A DNA stretch of 64,000 nt, from the NCBI GenBank assembly GCA_030679035.1, contig JAUXTH010000189.1, forward strand, positions 124,001 through 188,000, written 5' to 3'. Position numbers and translations under genes: made by a program. Origin of the DNA: Methylobacter sp. (GTDB lineage Bacteria; Pseudomonadota; Gammaproteobacteria; Methylococcales; Methylomonadaceae). Numbering within the stretch: the stretch's first letter is position 1; each line of letters opens with the position of its first letter. The notes under the pieces are model-generated. The model ran no database searches and was not told the origin of the DNA. It saw only the letters and a program-made list of their open reading frames with translations. Of this stretch, positions 15,973 to 25,187 are shown piece by piece.

Positions 15973-18093
15973 ATGGATGAAGTTGAAGATATTTTTATGT
16001 CACCCGATAATAACTACGATTTTGTAACCCCAATAGATCAGCTTGCTTTATCGCCAAAATATCAAAAACTCATCAAAAGAATTTTCGTCGTAATGGATAA
16101 TATACATACGATTAAAGATATTATTGATATTGATATTACCGTTTTTTCGAAATTACCCTATATAGGTAAATCGTATGTTGACTCGTTGATAAGCTTACAG
16201 CATGCTATAAAACATACAGATATTAATCAATGCAATAGTGATATTGAAGAAATAGAATTAACACCGCAAATAACGCTTTCAATCACACAGTTAGAAACGC
16301 CATTAAATCAGCTTGCCTTATCGACCCAATATCAAAGACTCATAAAAAGAATTTCAACAGCGATAGGCAATGCAAATACTGTACAAGACATTATTGATAT
16401 TGACCCTATCCATTTTTCAAGATTACCCGCTGTAGGCAAATTGTATGTTAATCAATTAATTGAGTTCAAGAAACAATTGCCTGGTTTTTTAGAAAAACAA
16501 ACGCAAAAATTAGCTTTTTTTAAAGAAAATTACTCAATTGAGTTTAATGAAATAGATAACACCTTAATAGAAGATGTCGAAGGCTATTTATGGTCATTGA
16601 ATGACATGAAAATGGATATTGCTCTTTCGCGTTGGGGATTTAATCATCAACATGAGTCGCTTGAGGAAGTCGGAAATCGCTATAAGGTGACAAGGGAACG
16701 AATACGCCAACTTGAAAAACCTATCAATACTAATTTGCCGTTGCATTTGACAATACAATCCAAAGTTTTATGGGCAAATATCCGTGAAAAAATGACCGAA
16801 GATTTAACGGAATTGCTACCCAATTTAGCCAAATGCTTTGCAACAGATAAATTATTCTACGCATTTATCGAAATATTATGCCAAGTTAAAAGTGGCAGTA
16901 TTCGTAAAATAATTTTTACCGAAATTAATACTAAAATTATTAACTCGCTGTTTTGTATTAATCCATCACCTATTCCCCAAGAAATAATCATCAATGAATT
17001 AATGTCGAATTATGGTTACAGTAAAGCGTCGGCAATTAATGGCATTAAACAACTAGAGAAACTCGGTAAAATAGAAAGAACCGAACAAGGTGTGAATCCT
17101 AAAAAACTTGGCAGAGCTGAAGCTGTGGCTCATAGCTTAACCCGTCACCCAGCAGGATTACCTTGGAAAGATATTGCTAGGATTGTGAATAGAAATGGCT
17201 ATTCATCAAAACAAATGGATGAAACAAGATCAACTCATGGTTTTAATGATTCCGAATATATTTATTTATGCGCTAAAGGGACATTCAGAAATTTAATGTT
17301 TCTCGACTTTGAGCAATTTGATATTCCTAAAATCATGCAACATTTACTTGATTATTTTAAGCAGCATCAATTAACAGCATTGCATTTACACGATTATTTT
17401 TATCAAACTAAAGATCAGCGCTGTGAAATAGAATATTTCACCTTACGTCATCTTGTCAGAGAGTATGGCGAAGAATATGGGCTTTATTTTAATGGCAAAT
17501 CAAATGTAGATGGCGTAAGTCTTGACCAAGATTTGAAATCTATTACCCAAGTCGATGTCATTATAAAGGTGCTTAATGAATCAAAAGTTGCCATGACTAA
17601 ACAAGAAATAGCAGAGCGACTAAGAAGTAAAAGCACGGGGCATGCTGGATTTATCTTAAATAATCTAATGGAAGAGGGCAAGGTAGTACGCGTTGATCAA
17701 ATGGTTTATACTACTCCTGAGAAAGCATTTTTCAATATGGACACCAAAGCCATTATGCAGATTATTCAAGATATTATGAGCACCTCAAATATTATCGTTG
17801 AAGCCGATGTTTTTCGTGAATATGTCAATATGGAGCTGAACTTAAGTTATTCAAAATATATTTACATGGCATTAGTCAAAATCCAGTTAAAAGAATTAGC
17901 CTGGTATCGCAATAACATGTTATTTAGTAAAAAGCCCATTCCATATAAAAATTTAATGGATATGTGTAAGCAACTGTGTAATTCAGAGCTGCCTAAAAAT
18001 GAAAATGCTAAAATTATTAAAAAGGCTGTATGGCTAACTGATGCCGTGGCGACGGAGGCAATTCATCAATGGAAATGGCAAATGAGCCATTAG
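15973..18093 (+). CDS. Sigma-region-4-like HTH protein with duplicated N-terminal domain, unknown function
   Basis: 706-aa protein that I cannot assign to a named family. Residues about 20-78 and 110-168 are a tandem duplication (QLALSPKYQKLIKRI ... IIDIDITVFSKLPYIGKSYV and QLALSTQYQRLIKRI ... IIDIDPIHFSRLPAVGKLYV); the LPxxGKxYV part looks like a helix-hairpin-helix. Residues about 215-250 (SLEEVGNRYKVTRERIRQLE) match the helix-turn-helix of sigma-70 region 4. The long C-terminal part contains several winged-helix-like stretches (IIINELMSNYGYSKASAING, TKQEIAERLRSKSTGHAGFI). It starts 14 bp after the helicase, is equally AT-rich and must be co-transcribed. A DNA-binding or regulatory partner of the helicase is inferred. 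Confidence 0.8.
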   Translation: MDEVEDIFMSPDNNYDFVTPIDQLALSPKYQKLIKRIFVVMDNIHTIKDIIDIDITVFSKLPYIGKSYVDSLISLQHAIKHTDINQCNSDIEEIELTPQITLSITQLETPLNQLALSTQYQRLIKRISTAIGNANTVQDIIDIDPIHFSRLPAVGKLYVNQLIEFKKQLPGFLEKQTQKLAFFKENYSIEFNEIDNTLIEDVEGYLWSLNDMKMDIALSRWGFNHQHESLEEVGNRYKVTRERIRQLEKPINTNLPLHLTIQSKVLWANIREKMTEDLTELLPNLAKCFATDKLFYAFIEILCQVKSGSIRKIIFTEINTKIINSLFCINPSPIPQEIIINELMSNYGYSKASAINGIKQLEKLGKIERTEQGVNPKKLGRAEAVAHSLTRHPAGLPWKDIARIVNRNGYSSKQMDETRSTHGFNDSEYIYLCAKGTFRNLMFLDFEQFDIPKIMQHLLDYFKQHQLTALHLHDYFYQTKDQRCEIEYFTLRHLVREYGEEYGLYFNGKSNVDGVSLDQDLKSITQVDVIIKVLNESKVAMTKQEIAERLRSKSTGHAGFILNNLMEEGKVVRVDQMVYTTPEKAFFNMDTKAIMQIIQDIMSTSNIIVEADVFREYVNMELNLSYSKYIYMALVKIQLKELAWYRNNMLFSKKPIPYKNLMDMCKQLCNSELPKNENAKIIKKAVWLTDAVATEAIHQWKWQMSH

Positions 18094-18193
18094 CTCGGTA
18101 GTGCAACGGAATAAGTGTGGACGGATAACTCGGGAACTTCGCTACGAGTATCTTTTCAGCTTTTAAAGGCCTATTAAGCTAGAGTGAAAACCG

Positions 18194-18397
18194 GTGTTTC
18201 CGTTGCTATGTAAACTGGTGAAATTACATAGCGCGGCGACTTTGGCGTTTTTGCAAAGTCCGCCCGGCAATCGGTTTGAAGCATTGAAAGGCGACCGTGC
18301 GGGGCAATACAGCATTCGCATCAACGACCAATGGCGTGTCTGTTTCCGCTGGGCGGACGGCGATGCTTTTGATGTTGAGATTGTCGATTACCATTGA
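18194..18397 (+). CDS. higB: HigB/RelE family toxin, possibly N-terminally truncated
   Basis: 67 aa starting at GTG. The C-terminal two thirds of a HigB toxin are intact (PPGNRFEALKGDRAGQYSIR, NDQWRVCFRW, VEIVDYH), but relatives are about 92 aa with a further N-terminal segment. Upstream, another frame reads VSVAM just before the KLVKLHS block, as if a 2-base loss had broken ATG-CGT-AAA. So the toxin may be a decayed or shortened form. It ends directly before higA in toxin-first order. Confidence 0.7.
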   Translation: MFPLLCKLVKLHSAATLAFLQSPPGNRFEALKGDRAGQYSIRINDQWRVCFRWADGDAFDVEIVDYH

Positions 18398-18408
18398 GGA
18401 GAAAAAAC

Positions 18409-18711
18409 ATGATACATAACGGTATGCGCCCCATTCACCCTGGCGAAATTTTGCGTGAAGACTACTTGATTCCGCTTGGCCTGAGCGTAAACGCATTGGC
18501 TAATGCCCTGCACGTTCCTGCTACTCGCCTGCACGAAATTGTCAAAGAACGCCGTTCCATTACGCCTGATACTGCACTGCGCTTGGCGCGTTATTTCGGC
18601 GGCGACGCTCAATCCTGGCTTAGTTTGCAAACCGCTTACGATTTGCGCGTGGCTGAGCAACAAGCCTTGTCCGCTATTGAGAAAGAAGTTTTGCCGCGCG
18701 AGGCGGCTTAA
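18409..18711 (+). CDS. higA: HigA family antitoxin
   Basis: 100-aa HTH_XRE antitoxin: MRPIHPGEILREDYLIPLGL followed by the HTH (VNALANALHVPATRLHEIVK, ERRSITPDTALRLARYFGG). The ATG at 18409 has GAGGAG (18396-18401) at good spacing; an in-frame TTG at 18394 overlaps the higB stop and is less likely. In the family it represses the operon and neutralises HigB. Confidence 0.9.
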   Translation: MIHNGMRPIHPGEILREDYLIPLGLSVNALANALHVPATRLHEIVKERRSITPDTALRLARYFGGDAQSWLSLQTAYDLRVAEQQALSAIEKEVLPREAA

Positions 18712-18724
18712 GCTTTTCGGTCAC

Positions 18725-18854
18725 CAACTTAAAACGGGGCAGCCTAAGGCTTAACCGTTCGCCCTGAGCTTGTCGAAGGGTGTACGGTAAGCCGATCATG
18801 GTTCGACAAGCTCACCACGAACGGCTTAACCTTAGGCTGCCCCGGCTTAAGTTG
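18725..18854. repeat. 130-bp imperfect inverted repeat between convergent genes
   Basis: Arms 18725-18761 and 18818-18854 are near-perfect inverted copies. The loop contains the CCGTTCGCCCTGAGCTTGTC-type dispersed repeat in two orientations. Located between higA and purK, which converge, so it may also end transcription from both sides. Confidence 0.85.
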
Positions 18855-18884
18855 TAGCCAGCTTTTCTAACCGCTAAGCAGGTA

Positions 18885-19979
18885 TTACGAATCATCAACC
18901 TGATCGGCCAACGCGGTCAATTTCTTAACTAGCTCTGACATTTGCTGCTGACTCTCCGCCCGCACCGTGGCATGAGCCACTTTGCGGCCTTTGCGCGGGG
19001 CTTTGTCGTAAAGATGCAAATGCGCATGGGGAATTGCCAATAGTTCTTCAGTCTTAGGCAGTCCGCCGATGAAGTTGACCATGGCCGCGTTGCCTACCGG
19101 CGCTGTCGAGCCTAGCGGCAAGTCCAAAATCGCCCGCAGGTGATTTTCAAACTGGCTGGTTTCCGCGCCTTCTATCGTCCAGTGGCCGGAGTTATGCACT
19201 CTTGGCGCGAACTCGTTGACAAGCAGCTGGCCGTCTATTTCGAATAATTCCAAGGCCAGCACGCCGACATAATCCAGCGCTTCCAGCAGGCGGGAGACAT
19301 AGCTTTCGGCCTGTTGTTGCATCGGGTCGTCGGCGCGGCATTCGGAAACGCGCAGTATGCCGCCGCGATGCAGGTTTTCCGATAACGGGTAGAAAACAAT
19401 CGCCCCGGAAACACTGCGCACGGCGATGATGGATACTTCGCGGTTAAACGGGACGAAGGCTTCTACGACTGCCGGTACGCCTTGCAACAGTTTCCAAGCG
19501 CCTGTTAAATCGTCCGCCGATTTGAGCAGGGACTGGCCTTTGCCGTCGTAGCCTTGGGTGCGGCTTTTCAAAATAGCGGGGTAGCCGATGGTGGTCATCG
19601 CCTGCTCAAGACTTTCAAGGCTATCTACCGCTGCATAATTTGGCGTAGGGATGCCGATGTCATGGAAAAAGCTTTTTTCAACCAATCGATCCTGGGCAAC
19701 GGCCAGTGCCTTCGGGGAGGGATGCACTTGGGTGTGTGAAGCCAGAAACTCTGCGACTTCAGACGGCACATTTTCGAACTCATAAGTGACTACATCGGCG
19801 CGTTCGGCCAGTTGCGCCAGCAATTTCGGATCGTTGTAGTCGCCGATTAAAGGTTCGCCCAGCCTGTTGGCGCAGGCATCTGCTGAGGGGTCGAGAAAGA
19901 TAAACTCCAGGCCTAAAGGTATGCCCGCCAACGCTATCATTCTGGCAAGCTGGCCTGCGCCCAATACCCCAACAATCAT
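18885..19979 (-). CDS. purK: 5-(carboxyamino)imidazole ribonucleotide synthase
   Basis: ATP-grasp enzyme (364 aa, normal length) that carboxylates AIR to N5-CAIR in purine synthesis. It begins with [20 protein letters not shown], has the ATP-grasp core [18 protein letters not shown], and the VALELFEI-type and [18 protein letters not shown] active-site blocks. The ATG overlaps the purE stop by 4 bp, so the two are translated together. Confidence 0.96.
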   Translation of the reverse strand: MIVGVLGAGQLARMIALAGIPLGLEFIFLDPSADACANRLGEPLIGDYNDPKLLAQLAERADVVTYEFENVPSEVAEFLASHTQVHPSPKALAVAQDRLVEKSFFHDIGIPTPNYAAVDSLESLEQAMTTIGYPAILKSRTQGYDGKGQSLLKSADDLTGAWKLLQGVPAVVEAFVPFNREVSIIAVRSVSGAIVFYPLSENLHRGGILRVSECRADDPMQQQAESYVSRLLEALDYVGVLALELFEIDGQLLVNEFAPRVHNSGHWTIEGAETSQFENHLRAILDLPLGSTAPVGNAAMVNFIGGLPKTEELLAIPHAHLHLYDKAPRKGRKVAHATVRAESQQQMSELVKKLTALADQVDDS

Positions 19980-20476
19980 AAATCGTCCTCTATTCTTGGA
20001 TCTGAGTTTGCAAGCACCGACTCGGTTTGCTCACGTCTGAAATCATTTAATGCGTCCTTATACTGGACATGTTTGTTGCTGATGATGGCCGCTGCCAGCA
20101 AAGCCGCGTTGATCGCGCCCGCTTTGCCTATCGCCAAGGTGCCGACCGGAATTCCGGCGGGCATTTGCACGATGGACAGCAGGGAGTCCATGCCGTTTAG
20201 CGCTTTGGACTGCACCGGTACGCCCAGCACAGGCACGGCGGTTTTCGCCGCCGTCATGCCTGGCAAATGCGCCGCGCCGCCTGCTCCGGCGATGATCACT
20301 TCCAGACCCTTGCTTTCCGCCGTTTCGGCATAGTCGAACAGTTTGTCCGGGGTGCGGTGCGCCGAGACCACTTCAACCTCGTGCGGGATGCCGAGTTGCG
20401 TCAGTGTTTCCGCTGCAAAGCGCATGGTCTCCCAGTCGGACGTCGAGCCCATGATGATGCCAACCAGTGCGGTCAT
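19976..20476 (-). CDS. purE: 5-(carboxyamino)imidazole ribonucleotide mutase
   Basis: 166-aa class I PurE that converts N5-CAIR to CAIR. Key signatures are [24 protein letters not shown] and the [12 protein letters not shown] loop followed by [14 protein letters not shown] lies 6-7 bases before the ATG. First gene of purEK. Confidence 0.97.
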   Translation of the reverse strand: MTALVGIIMGSTSDWETMRFAAETLTQLGIPHEVEVVSAHRTPDKLFDYAETAESKGLEVIIAGAGGAAHLPGMTAAKTAVPVLGVPVQSKALNGMDSLLSIVQMPAGIPVGTLAIGKAGAINAALLAAAIISNKHVQYKDALNDFRREQTESVLANSDPRIEDDL

Positions 20477-20584
20477 GTGTTACTCCTAATTAAGCAGGTA
20501 ATCATAAATGTCTAATAGTTATCACGAAGGGTGCATAGTTCAAAAAAATCAAAGCCGCGTAGTATCGCATAAATGCTGGAGCGT

Positions 20585-20792
20585 TCATCTTTATACACAA
20601 GTATTTTAAGATACGTCATTCCGGCAGGGATTGCCGGAATCCAGGGCACAGGGATGTGAATGCTTGATTTAACTAAGCGGCACCTCTTTTGCAAGACTTA
20701 TCGTTTGCTTCGGCATTGCCATCCATGGCTTCTGGATCCCGGCAATCCCTGCCGGGACGACGCGCTTAATAAGCACTTGTGTATAAAGATGA
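20585..20792. repeat. 208-bp compound inverted repeat upstream of purE
   Basis: Outer arms 20585-20602 and 20775-20792 (TCATCTTTATACACAAGT and complement) enclose inner arms with GGCAGGGATTGCCGGAATCC (20622-20642) and its counterpart around 20730-20757. The 379-bp gap 20477-20855 holds this element and nothing else recognisable; rmuC ends at its far side. Confidence 0.8.
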
Positions 20793-20855
20793 GCACAAGT
20801 TTTTACGTTGAGTTTCTTCATGAAAATATGTTTTAAGTTAATGCCTGTCGAATTT

Positions 20856-22178
20856 CTAACTTTCATCGCTTTCAAGCCCGGCCTGTTCGGTGATGCTTTT
20901 AGGAAAGGTCTTTTTGACTTTAACGCCCAGATCGACAAAGCTGCTGGCTTGGCGGATCAGATTGCCGCTACCTTGGGTTAATTTATTCATCACGCCGTCA
21001 TAAGTGCTGTTGACGGTGCTGAGCTGCTTGCCCAGTTTATCCAGGTCATCGACAAAGCCCCGGATTTTGTCGTAAACCAGCCCCGCTTTATCGGCGATAG
21101 CTCGGGCATTTTCGTTCTGGCGTTCATAGCGCCAGATGTTTTCGATGGTGCGCAATGTGGCTAATAATGTCGTCGGGGTGACCACGATAATCTTATGCTC
21201 GAAGGCATCGGTAAATAAACGCTCATCAGCCTGAAAAGCGGCGATGAAGGCGGACTCAATCGGCATGAATAACAGTACGAAATCCAGCGATCTGATGCCT
21301 TTTAAACCGGAGTAATCCTTGTTGCTCAAGCCCTTGATGTGCTCCCGCACTGCTTCGGTATGCTGCTTTAAGGCCAGCACCCGTTCCTGGTCGTCTTCGG
21401 TTGAGCAATAGCGTTCATAAGCCAGCAACGACACTTTGGAATCGATCACCACATCCTTGTCTTCGGGTAGGCGGACGATTACATCAGGCTTGAACAGCCG
21501 GTTGTCCTCGTCCCGGAATGCGCCCTGGGTTTCGTACTCGATGCCTTTGCGCAGCCCAGATTTTTCCAGCACCGTTTCCAGGATCATTTCACCCCAGTTG
21601 CCTTGGGTTTTCTTGTCGCCTTTTAACGCGCGGGTCAGGTTCAGCGCTTCCTGGTTCATTTGTGCGGTATCGCGGCGCAACGAGACGATTTCCTCGCGCA
21701 AGGAAACTCGATCCTTGTTTTCGTTGTCGTAAACCGTCTCTATGCGCTGCTTGAACTCGCCGAGCTGTTCCCTCAGTGGCGTGACGATATGATCCAGGCT
21801 GGTTTTATGGTGTTCGGTAAATTGCTTGCTGCGGTCGTCAAAAATCTTGCCGGCCAGATTTTCAAACTGGGTGTTCAGCCGCACTTCCGCATCCAGCAGC
21901 AGCTTTAATTTTTCCTCGGTATTTTTGGCCTGCTCATCCATGCGGGCTTGCAACTCGGCATTCTCGGTTTTGGTCTCGATAAACAGCTGCTGCAACTGCT
22001 TGAATTCGGCTTCGCGGCTTTGTAATTGTTTTAGCTTTTCTTCAGAAACCGCAAGATCGGTCGAGAGTTGCCGGATCAGGGTTTTATCCTTGCCGTTCAA
22101 TAAACGCATCGCAAATGCGCCGACCAGGAAACCGATTAAGGCCCAGACCAGCGGAGGAATGGTATTGATAAAATTCAT
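20856..22178 (-). CDS. rmuC: DNA recombination protein RmuC
   Basis: 440 aa: an N-terminal membrane anchor (PLVWALIGFLVGAFAMRLL), a coiled coil (about residues 40-110), then the RmuC nuclease-like domain with NWGEMILETVLEKSGLRKG, KPDVIVRLPEDKDVVIDSKV and FVLLFMPIESAFIAAF. RmuC limits inversions at short inverted repeats in E. coli, which is notable in a genome so rich in palindromes. The stop overlaps the start region of the upstream nucleotidyltransferase by 4 bp. Confidence 0.94.
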   Translation of the reverse strand: MNFINTIPPLVWALIGFLVGAFAMRLLNGKDKTLIRQLSTDLAVSEEKLKQLQSREAEFKQLQQLFIETKTENAELQARMDEQAKNTEEKLKLLLDAEVRLNTQFENLAGKIFDDRSKQFTEHHKTSLDHIVTPLREQLGEFKQRIETVYDNENKDRVSLREEIVSLRRDTAQMNQEALNLTRALKGDKKTQGNWGEMILETVLEKSGLRKGIEYETQGAFRDEDNRLFKPDVIVRLPEDKDVVIDSKVSLLAYERYCSTEDDQERVLALKQHTEAVREHIKGLSNKDYSGLKGIRSLDFVLLFMPIESAFIAAFQADERLFTDAFEHKIIVVTPTTLLATLRTIENIWRYERQNENARAIADKAGLVYDKIRGFVDDLDKLGKQLSTVNSTYDGVMNKLTQGSGNLIRQASSFVDLGVKVKKTFPKSITEQAGLESDES

Positions 22179-22495
22179 GTTGATGGACTGTCAAATAATG
22201 CGATCGATTTTCCGACCCTATCAATATGCTCTACAAGTAGCTGGTTTTCGAGCGATTCATAATGTACGACATCAAAAAAATACGGCAAGGGCAATTCTTC
22301 ATTGAGCAAAAAACTCAGTCTTTGAATTGTGTCAGGGGTGACGGCGCGGCCCTTTATTGCCAAATCAACATCGGACGCTTTTTTGTGCGTTCCTTTGGCG
22401 CGGGAACCGAAAATCACCGCTTCCTCAATTTCAGGGAATTGTTTTATAGCGGCTCTGATATGATTCATATCGGCCTCGGTTAAGCCCGTATCCAT
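22175..22495 (-). CDS. MNT-type minimal nucleotidyltransferase (TA partner)
   Basis: 106-aa nucleotidyltransferase with the GSRAKGTHKKASDVDLAI motif (G30-S31, D42, D44). The ATG at 22495 overlaps the upstream HEPN gene stop (TGATG), so the pair is coupled; an open extension upstream is not used. In HEPN/MNT modules the MNT protein AMPylates and silences the HEPN toxin. Confidence 0.85.
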   Translation of the reverse strand: MDTGLTEADMNHIRAAIKQFPEIEEAVIFGSRAKGTHKKASDVDLAIKGRAVTPDTIQRLSFLLNEELPLPYFFDVVHYESLENQLLVEHIDRVGKSIALFDSPST

Positions 22496-22893
22496 CAATC
22501 CAGCTCGGAACTCAAGCCACGATACAACTGTTGCAAAGCCGGGAAATAGCTGGTCCTGATTTTGGCAACCACTGCTATGGCCTTGTTTTCGTCGTAAGTA
22601 TGCGTCGTCAGGTTTCTGTCGCTCAACGCATCCATCCACAGCTGACCGTCATCCAGAATGCCGACTTGAAAAGCCTGCTTTATCGCATCTCTGGGCGAAT
22701 TAACCGTATAACCCAGATGCTCCAGATAACCCTTCATCAGCTTCCAGGCCAGTTCAAAAGCCATTTCGTAAAACTGGATGATGCCGCCGCGTTCAACTTC
22801 AGAAGGCGAAGCTATAGTCAGGGCGCGCTCCAGCAACAAAAAGGCCTTTTCATAATTTTGAAAACGTTGCTGCCAGCGAATATCGTCGGTCAT
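22495..22893 (-). CDS. HEPN protein, HI0074 family (nucleotidyltransferase substrate-binding; TA partner)
   Basis: 132-aa all-helical protein of the HI0074 family. It contains R93-x4-H98-x-Y100 (SDRNLTTHTY), the RX4HXY motif of HEPN RNases, and YEMAFELAWKLMKGYLEHLG typical of the family. Paired and overlapping with the MNT gene; toxin or substrate-binding roles have both been proposed for such proteins. Confidence 0.83.
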   Translation of the reverse strand: MTDDIRWQQRFQNYEKAFLLLERALTIASPSEVERGGIIQFYEMAFELAWKLMKGYLEHLGYTVNSPRDAIKQAFQVGILDDGQLWMDALSDRNLTTHTYDENKAIAVVAKIRTSYFPALQQLYRGLSSELD

Positions 22894-22926
22894 GGTTCTC
22901 TACCTAAGGAAACGTTAGGAGCGGAG

Positions 22927-23313
22927 TTATTGTTCCTGATGCGCTATAACTTCCTGCAACACATAGCCGATGTCCGGCCTTTCGGAAATGATAACTGCAT
23001 CGGGTAAGTGTTTATGATGGGGAAAGCTCGCTAAATCCGGAAAATGCGGTGTGCTGTCATAACGAAACACCAAGCGGTTCTGTTCATCCTGGCAGTGGTA
23101 ACGATAATCCAGATGCACAAGGTTCTGATTGGCAATGATTACCGCCTCATGTATTTTCAGCAAATAGCCTTTATCAAATCGTAGCCGAAGACGTAAGTTA
23201 ACGCGCTCTGGAGTCAGGATTTCCTCGATGTAACGCTCAACATAAACACCGTCACAACTAAGAGCTGCTTGTTCAACTGCATCCAAATAGTCTTTTAGCA
23301 ACTCATGCAGCAT
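22927..23313 (-). CDS. TumE-like toxin (DUF6516)
   Basis: 128-aa protein with the DUF6516 pattern: a strand-rich core (RLRLRFDKGYLLKIHEAVII, HLDYRYHCQDEQNRLVFRYD) and the histidine-rich HFPDLASFPHHKHLPDAV block. It overlaps the upstream small gene by 11 bp. Family members are annotated as toxins of TumE/TumA modules; the activity is unproven here. Confidence 0.72.
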   Translation of the reverse strand: MLHELLKDYLDAVEQAALSCDGVYVERYIEEILTPERVNLRLRLRFDKGYLLKIHEAVIIANQNLVHLDYRYHCQDEQNRLVFRYDSTPHFPDLASFPHHKHLPDAVIISERPDIGYVLQEVIAHQEQ

Positions 23314-23533
23314 TTTTCAGCTTCATATCCAGGCTTTGGCGTAAATGCAAGTAATGCCGGTAATCGTTAGCCCATTCCACAAACATTGCATCGTCAGGTA
23401 GTCGCCCCTGGCTGTATTGATAAAAAAACTCTTCCGAATCCATGTGTTGCTGCTGTTCAAGGATGCTGAGCCGTTTTGCAACTTCAATCAGGGCATCTAA
23501 AGGTGATGAGTATTGAATTGTTTGTTTACGCAT
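23303..23533 (-). CDS. Small antitoxin-like partner of the TumE-like toxin
   Basis: 76-aa helical protein (SPLDALIEVAKRLSILEQQ, EFFYQYSQGRLPDDAMFVEW, YRHYLHLRQSLDMKL). Position, size and overlap with the DUF6516 gene mark it as the TumA-type antitoxin, but sequence alone gives no fold. Confidence 0.65.
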   Translation of the reverse strand: MRKQTIQYSSPLDALIEVAKRLSILEQQQHMDSEEFFYQYSQGRLPDDAMFVEWANDYRHYLHLRQSLDMKLKNAA

Positions 23534-23621
23534 AGTTATTACCTTTGTCCATTCGTCATGCGGATTTAACCATATTCAGTCGCCAATCAACAGCAGTGGT
23601 TTCGAGCCTACGAGGCTATAG

Positions 23622-24902
23622 TCACAAACGCTTGAATATCGCTTCGGCAATATCCAGGGTTTTGTCCAGGTCTTCGTCGCTGTGCGCGGCCGAAACAAAA
23701 CCGGCCTCAAACGCCGAGGGCGCCAAATAAATTCCCTGCTCCAGCATCGCATGGAAAAAGCGTTTGAACAGGTTTTGATCGCATTGCATGACTTGGGCAA
23801 AGCGGCTCACTTGCGTTTCTGCACTGAAAAACAGCCCGAACATGCCGCCGACGCTGTTGGTGGTCATCGCGATACCGGCCTGACCGGCACGTTCTTTCAA
23901 GCCTGATGTCAGTTTTTCGGTTTTTGCGGTTAACGCCTCGTAAAAGCCGGGCCGAGCTATCAATTCCAGCGTTTTTAAACCGGCAGCCATGGCGACAGGA
24001 TTACCGGAAAGCGTACCTGCCTGATAAACCGGGCCGAGCGGGGCAAGGCGTTCCATGATCTTGCGCGAGCCGCCAAAAGCGCCGACCGGCATGCCGCCGC
24101 CGATGATTTTACCTAGAGTGGTTAAATCGGGATTAATGTTATAAAGCCCTTGCGCGCCGGTTAATCCCACCCTGAAACCGGTCATTACCTCATCAAAAAT
24201 CAGTACGCTATTATATTGGTCGCAAACTTGGCGCAAGCATTCCAGGAAACCGGGCTCAGGCGGGATGCAGTTCATGTTGCCTGCGACCGGCTCGACGATG
24301 ATGCAGGCGATTTGCTCACCCAGTTCGGCAAACAGCGCCTTGACCGAGTCGCTATCGTTATAAGTCAAGGTGATGGTGTTTTCAGCGACGGAGGCCGGTA
24401 CGCCGGGAGAGCTGGGCACGCCAAACGTCAACGCGCCGGAACCGGCCTTGACCAATAAGGCGTCGGAATGGCCGTGGTAGCAGCCCTCGAATTTAACGAT
24501 TTTATCCCGGCCGGTGTAGCCTCGGGCCAAGCGTATCGCGCTCATGGTCGCCTCGGTGCCGGAGCTGACCATCCTGACCATATCGATCGACGGCATCAGT
24601 TCGCAAACACGTTTGGCCATCAGCGTTTCGATTTCGGTCGGCGCACCAAAGCTCAGGCCTTTTTCTGCTGCCTGCTTGACCGCCGCGATGACTTCCGGGT
24701 GGGCATGGCCTAAAATCATCGGCCCCCAGGAACCGACATAATCGATATAACTGTTGCCGGAACTGTCGTAGATGTAAGCCCCCAGGGCATGGTCGATAAA
24801 AACCGGCGTGCCGCCCACGCCGCTAAAGGATCGTACCGGCGAGTTGACGCCGCCTGGAATGACAAGTTTTGCATCGGAAAATAACGCGGTTGCTTCGGTC
24901 AT
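23622..24902 (-). CDS. hemL: Glutamate-1-semialdehyde 2,1-aminomutase
   Basis: PLP enzyme (426 aa, full length) that makes 5-aminolevulinate in the C5 haem pathway. Typical blocks are [90 protein letters not shown] and the PLP-lysine region [16 protein letters not shown]. Confidence 0.97.
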   Translation of the reverse strand: MTEATALFSDAKLVIPGGVNSPVRSFSGVGGTPVFIDHALGAYIYDSSGNSYIDYVGSWGPMILGHAHPEVIAAVKQAAEKGLSFGAPTEIETLMAKRVCELMPSIDMVRMVSSGTEATMSAIRLARGYTGRDKIVKFEGCYHGHSDALLVKAGSGALTFGVPSSPGVPASVAENTITLTYNDSDSVKALFAELGEQIACIIVEPVAGNMNCIPPEPGFLECLRQVCDQYNSVLIFDEVMTGFRVGLTGAQGLYNINPDLTTLGKIIGGGMPVGAFGGSRKIMERLAPLGPVYQAGTLSGNPVAMAAGLKTLELIARPGFYEALTAKTEKLTSGLKERAGQAGIAMTTNSVGGMFGLFFSAETQVSRFAQVMQCDQNLFKRFFHAMLEQGIYLAPSAFEAGFVSAAHSDEDLDKTLDIAEAIFKRL

Positions 24903-24915
24903 GGTTGCTTTTTTA

Positions 24916-24939
24916 TCGCCAAGGATGGTGTGTATGCCG
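24916..24939. repeat. Dispersed 24-bp repeat, intergenic copy
   Basis: Matches the reverse complement of two copies inside the hybrid kinase (27251-27274 and 27302-27325) at 23 of 24 positions (shared GGATGGTGTGTATGCC). It lies in the 285-bp hemL/kinase gap, which otherwise holds an AGTGG/GAAGTGAGG-rich stretch at 25020-25060 and no gene. Confidence 0.75.
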
Positions 24940-25187
24940 TGGTCTGCCGTGAGCAGATGCGGCGAAGGTTGAATTTATGGCGTAAAGGATAAGATAAGTT
25001 TGCCAGGATTGAAAGTTTATAGTGGAAAGTAGTCAGTGGGAAGTGAGGAAGCGTAGGCAGGGTATCGGGTAGCGCGATCTCTGCTTCCTGCTTCTGACAT
25101 TGCTCGAAAAAAATGGCGATACCTTGATAATCAGGCTATTATTCCTTATCGAACATAATGATAAACAGATAAAGTCAGAAGGGATTT

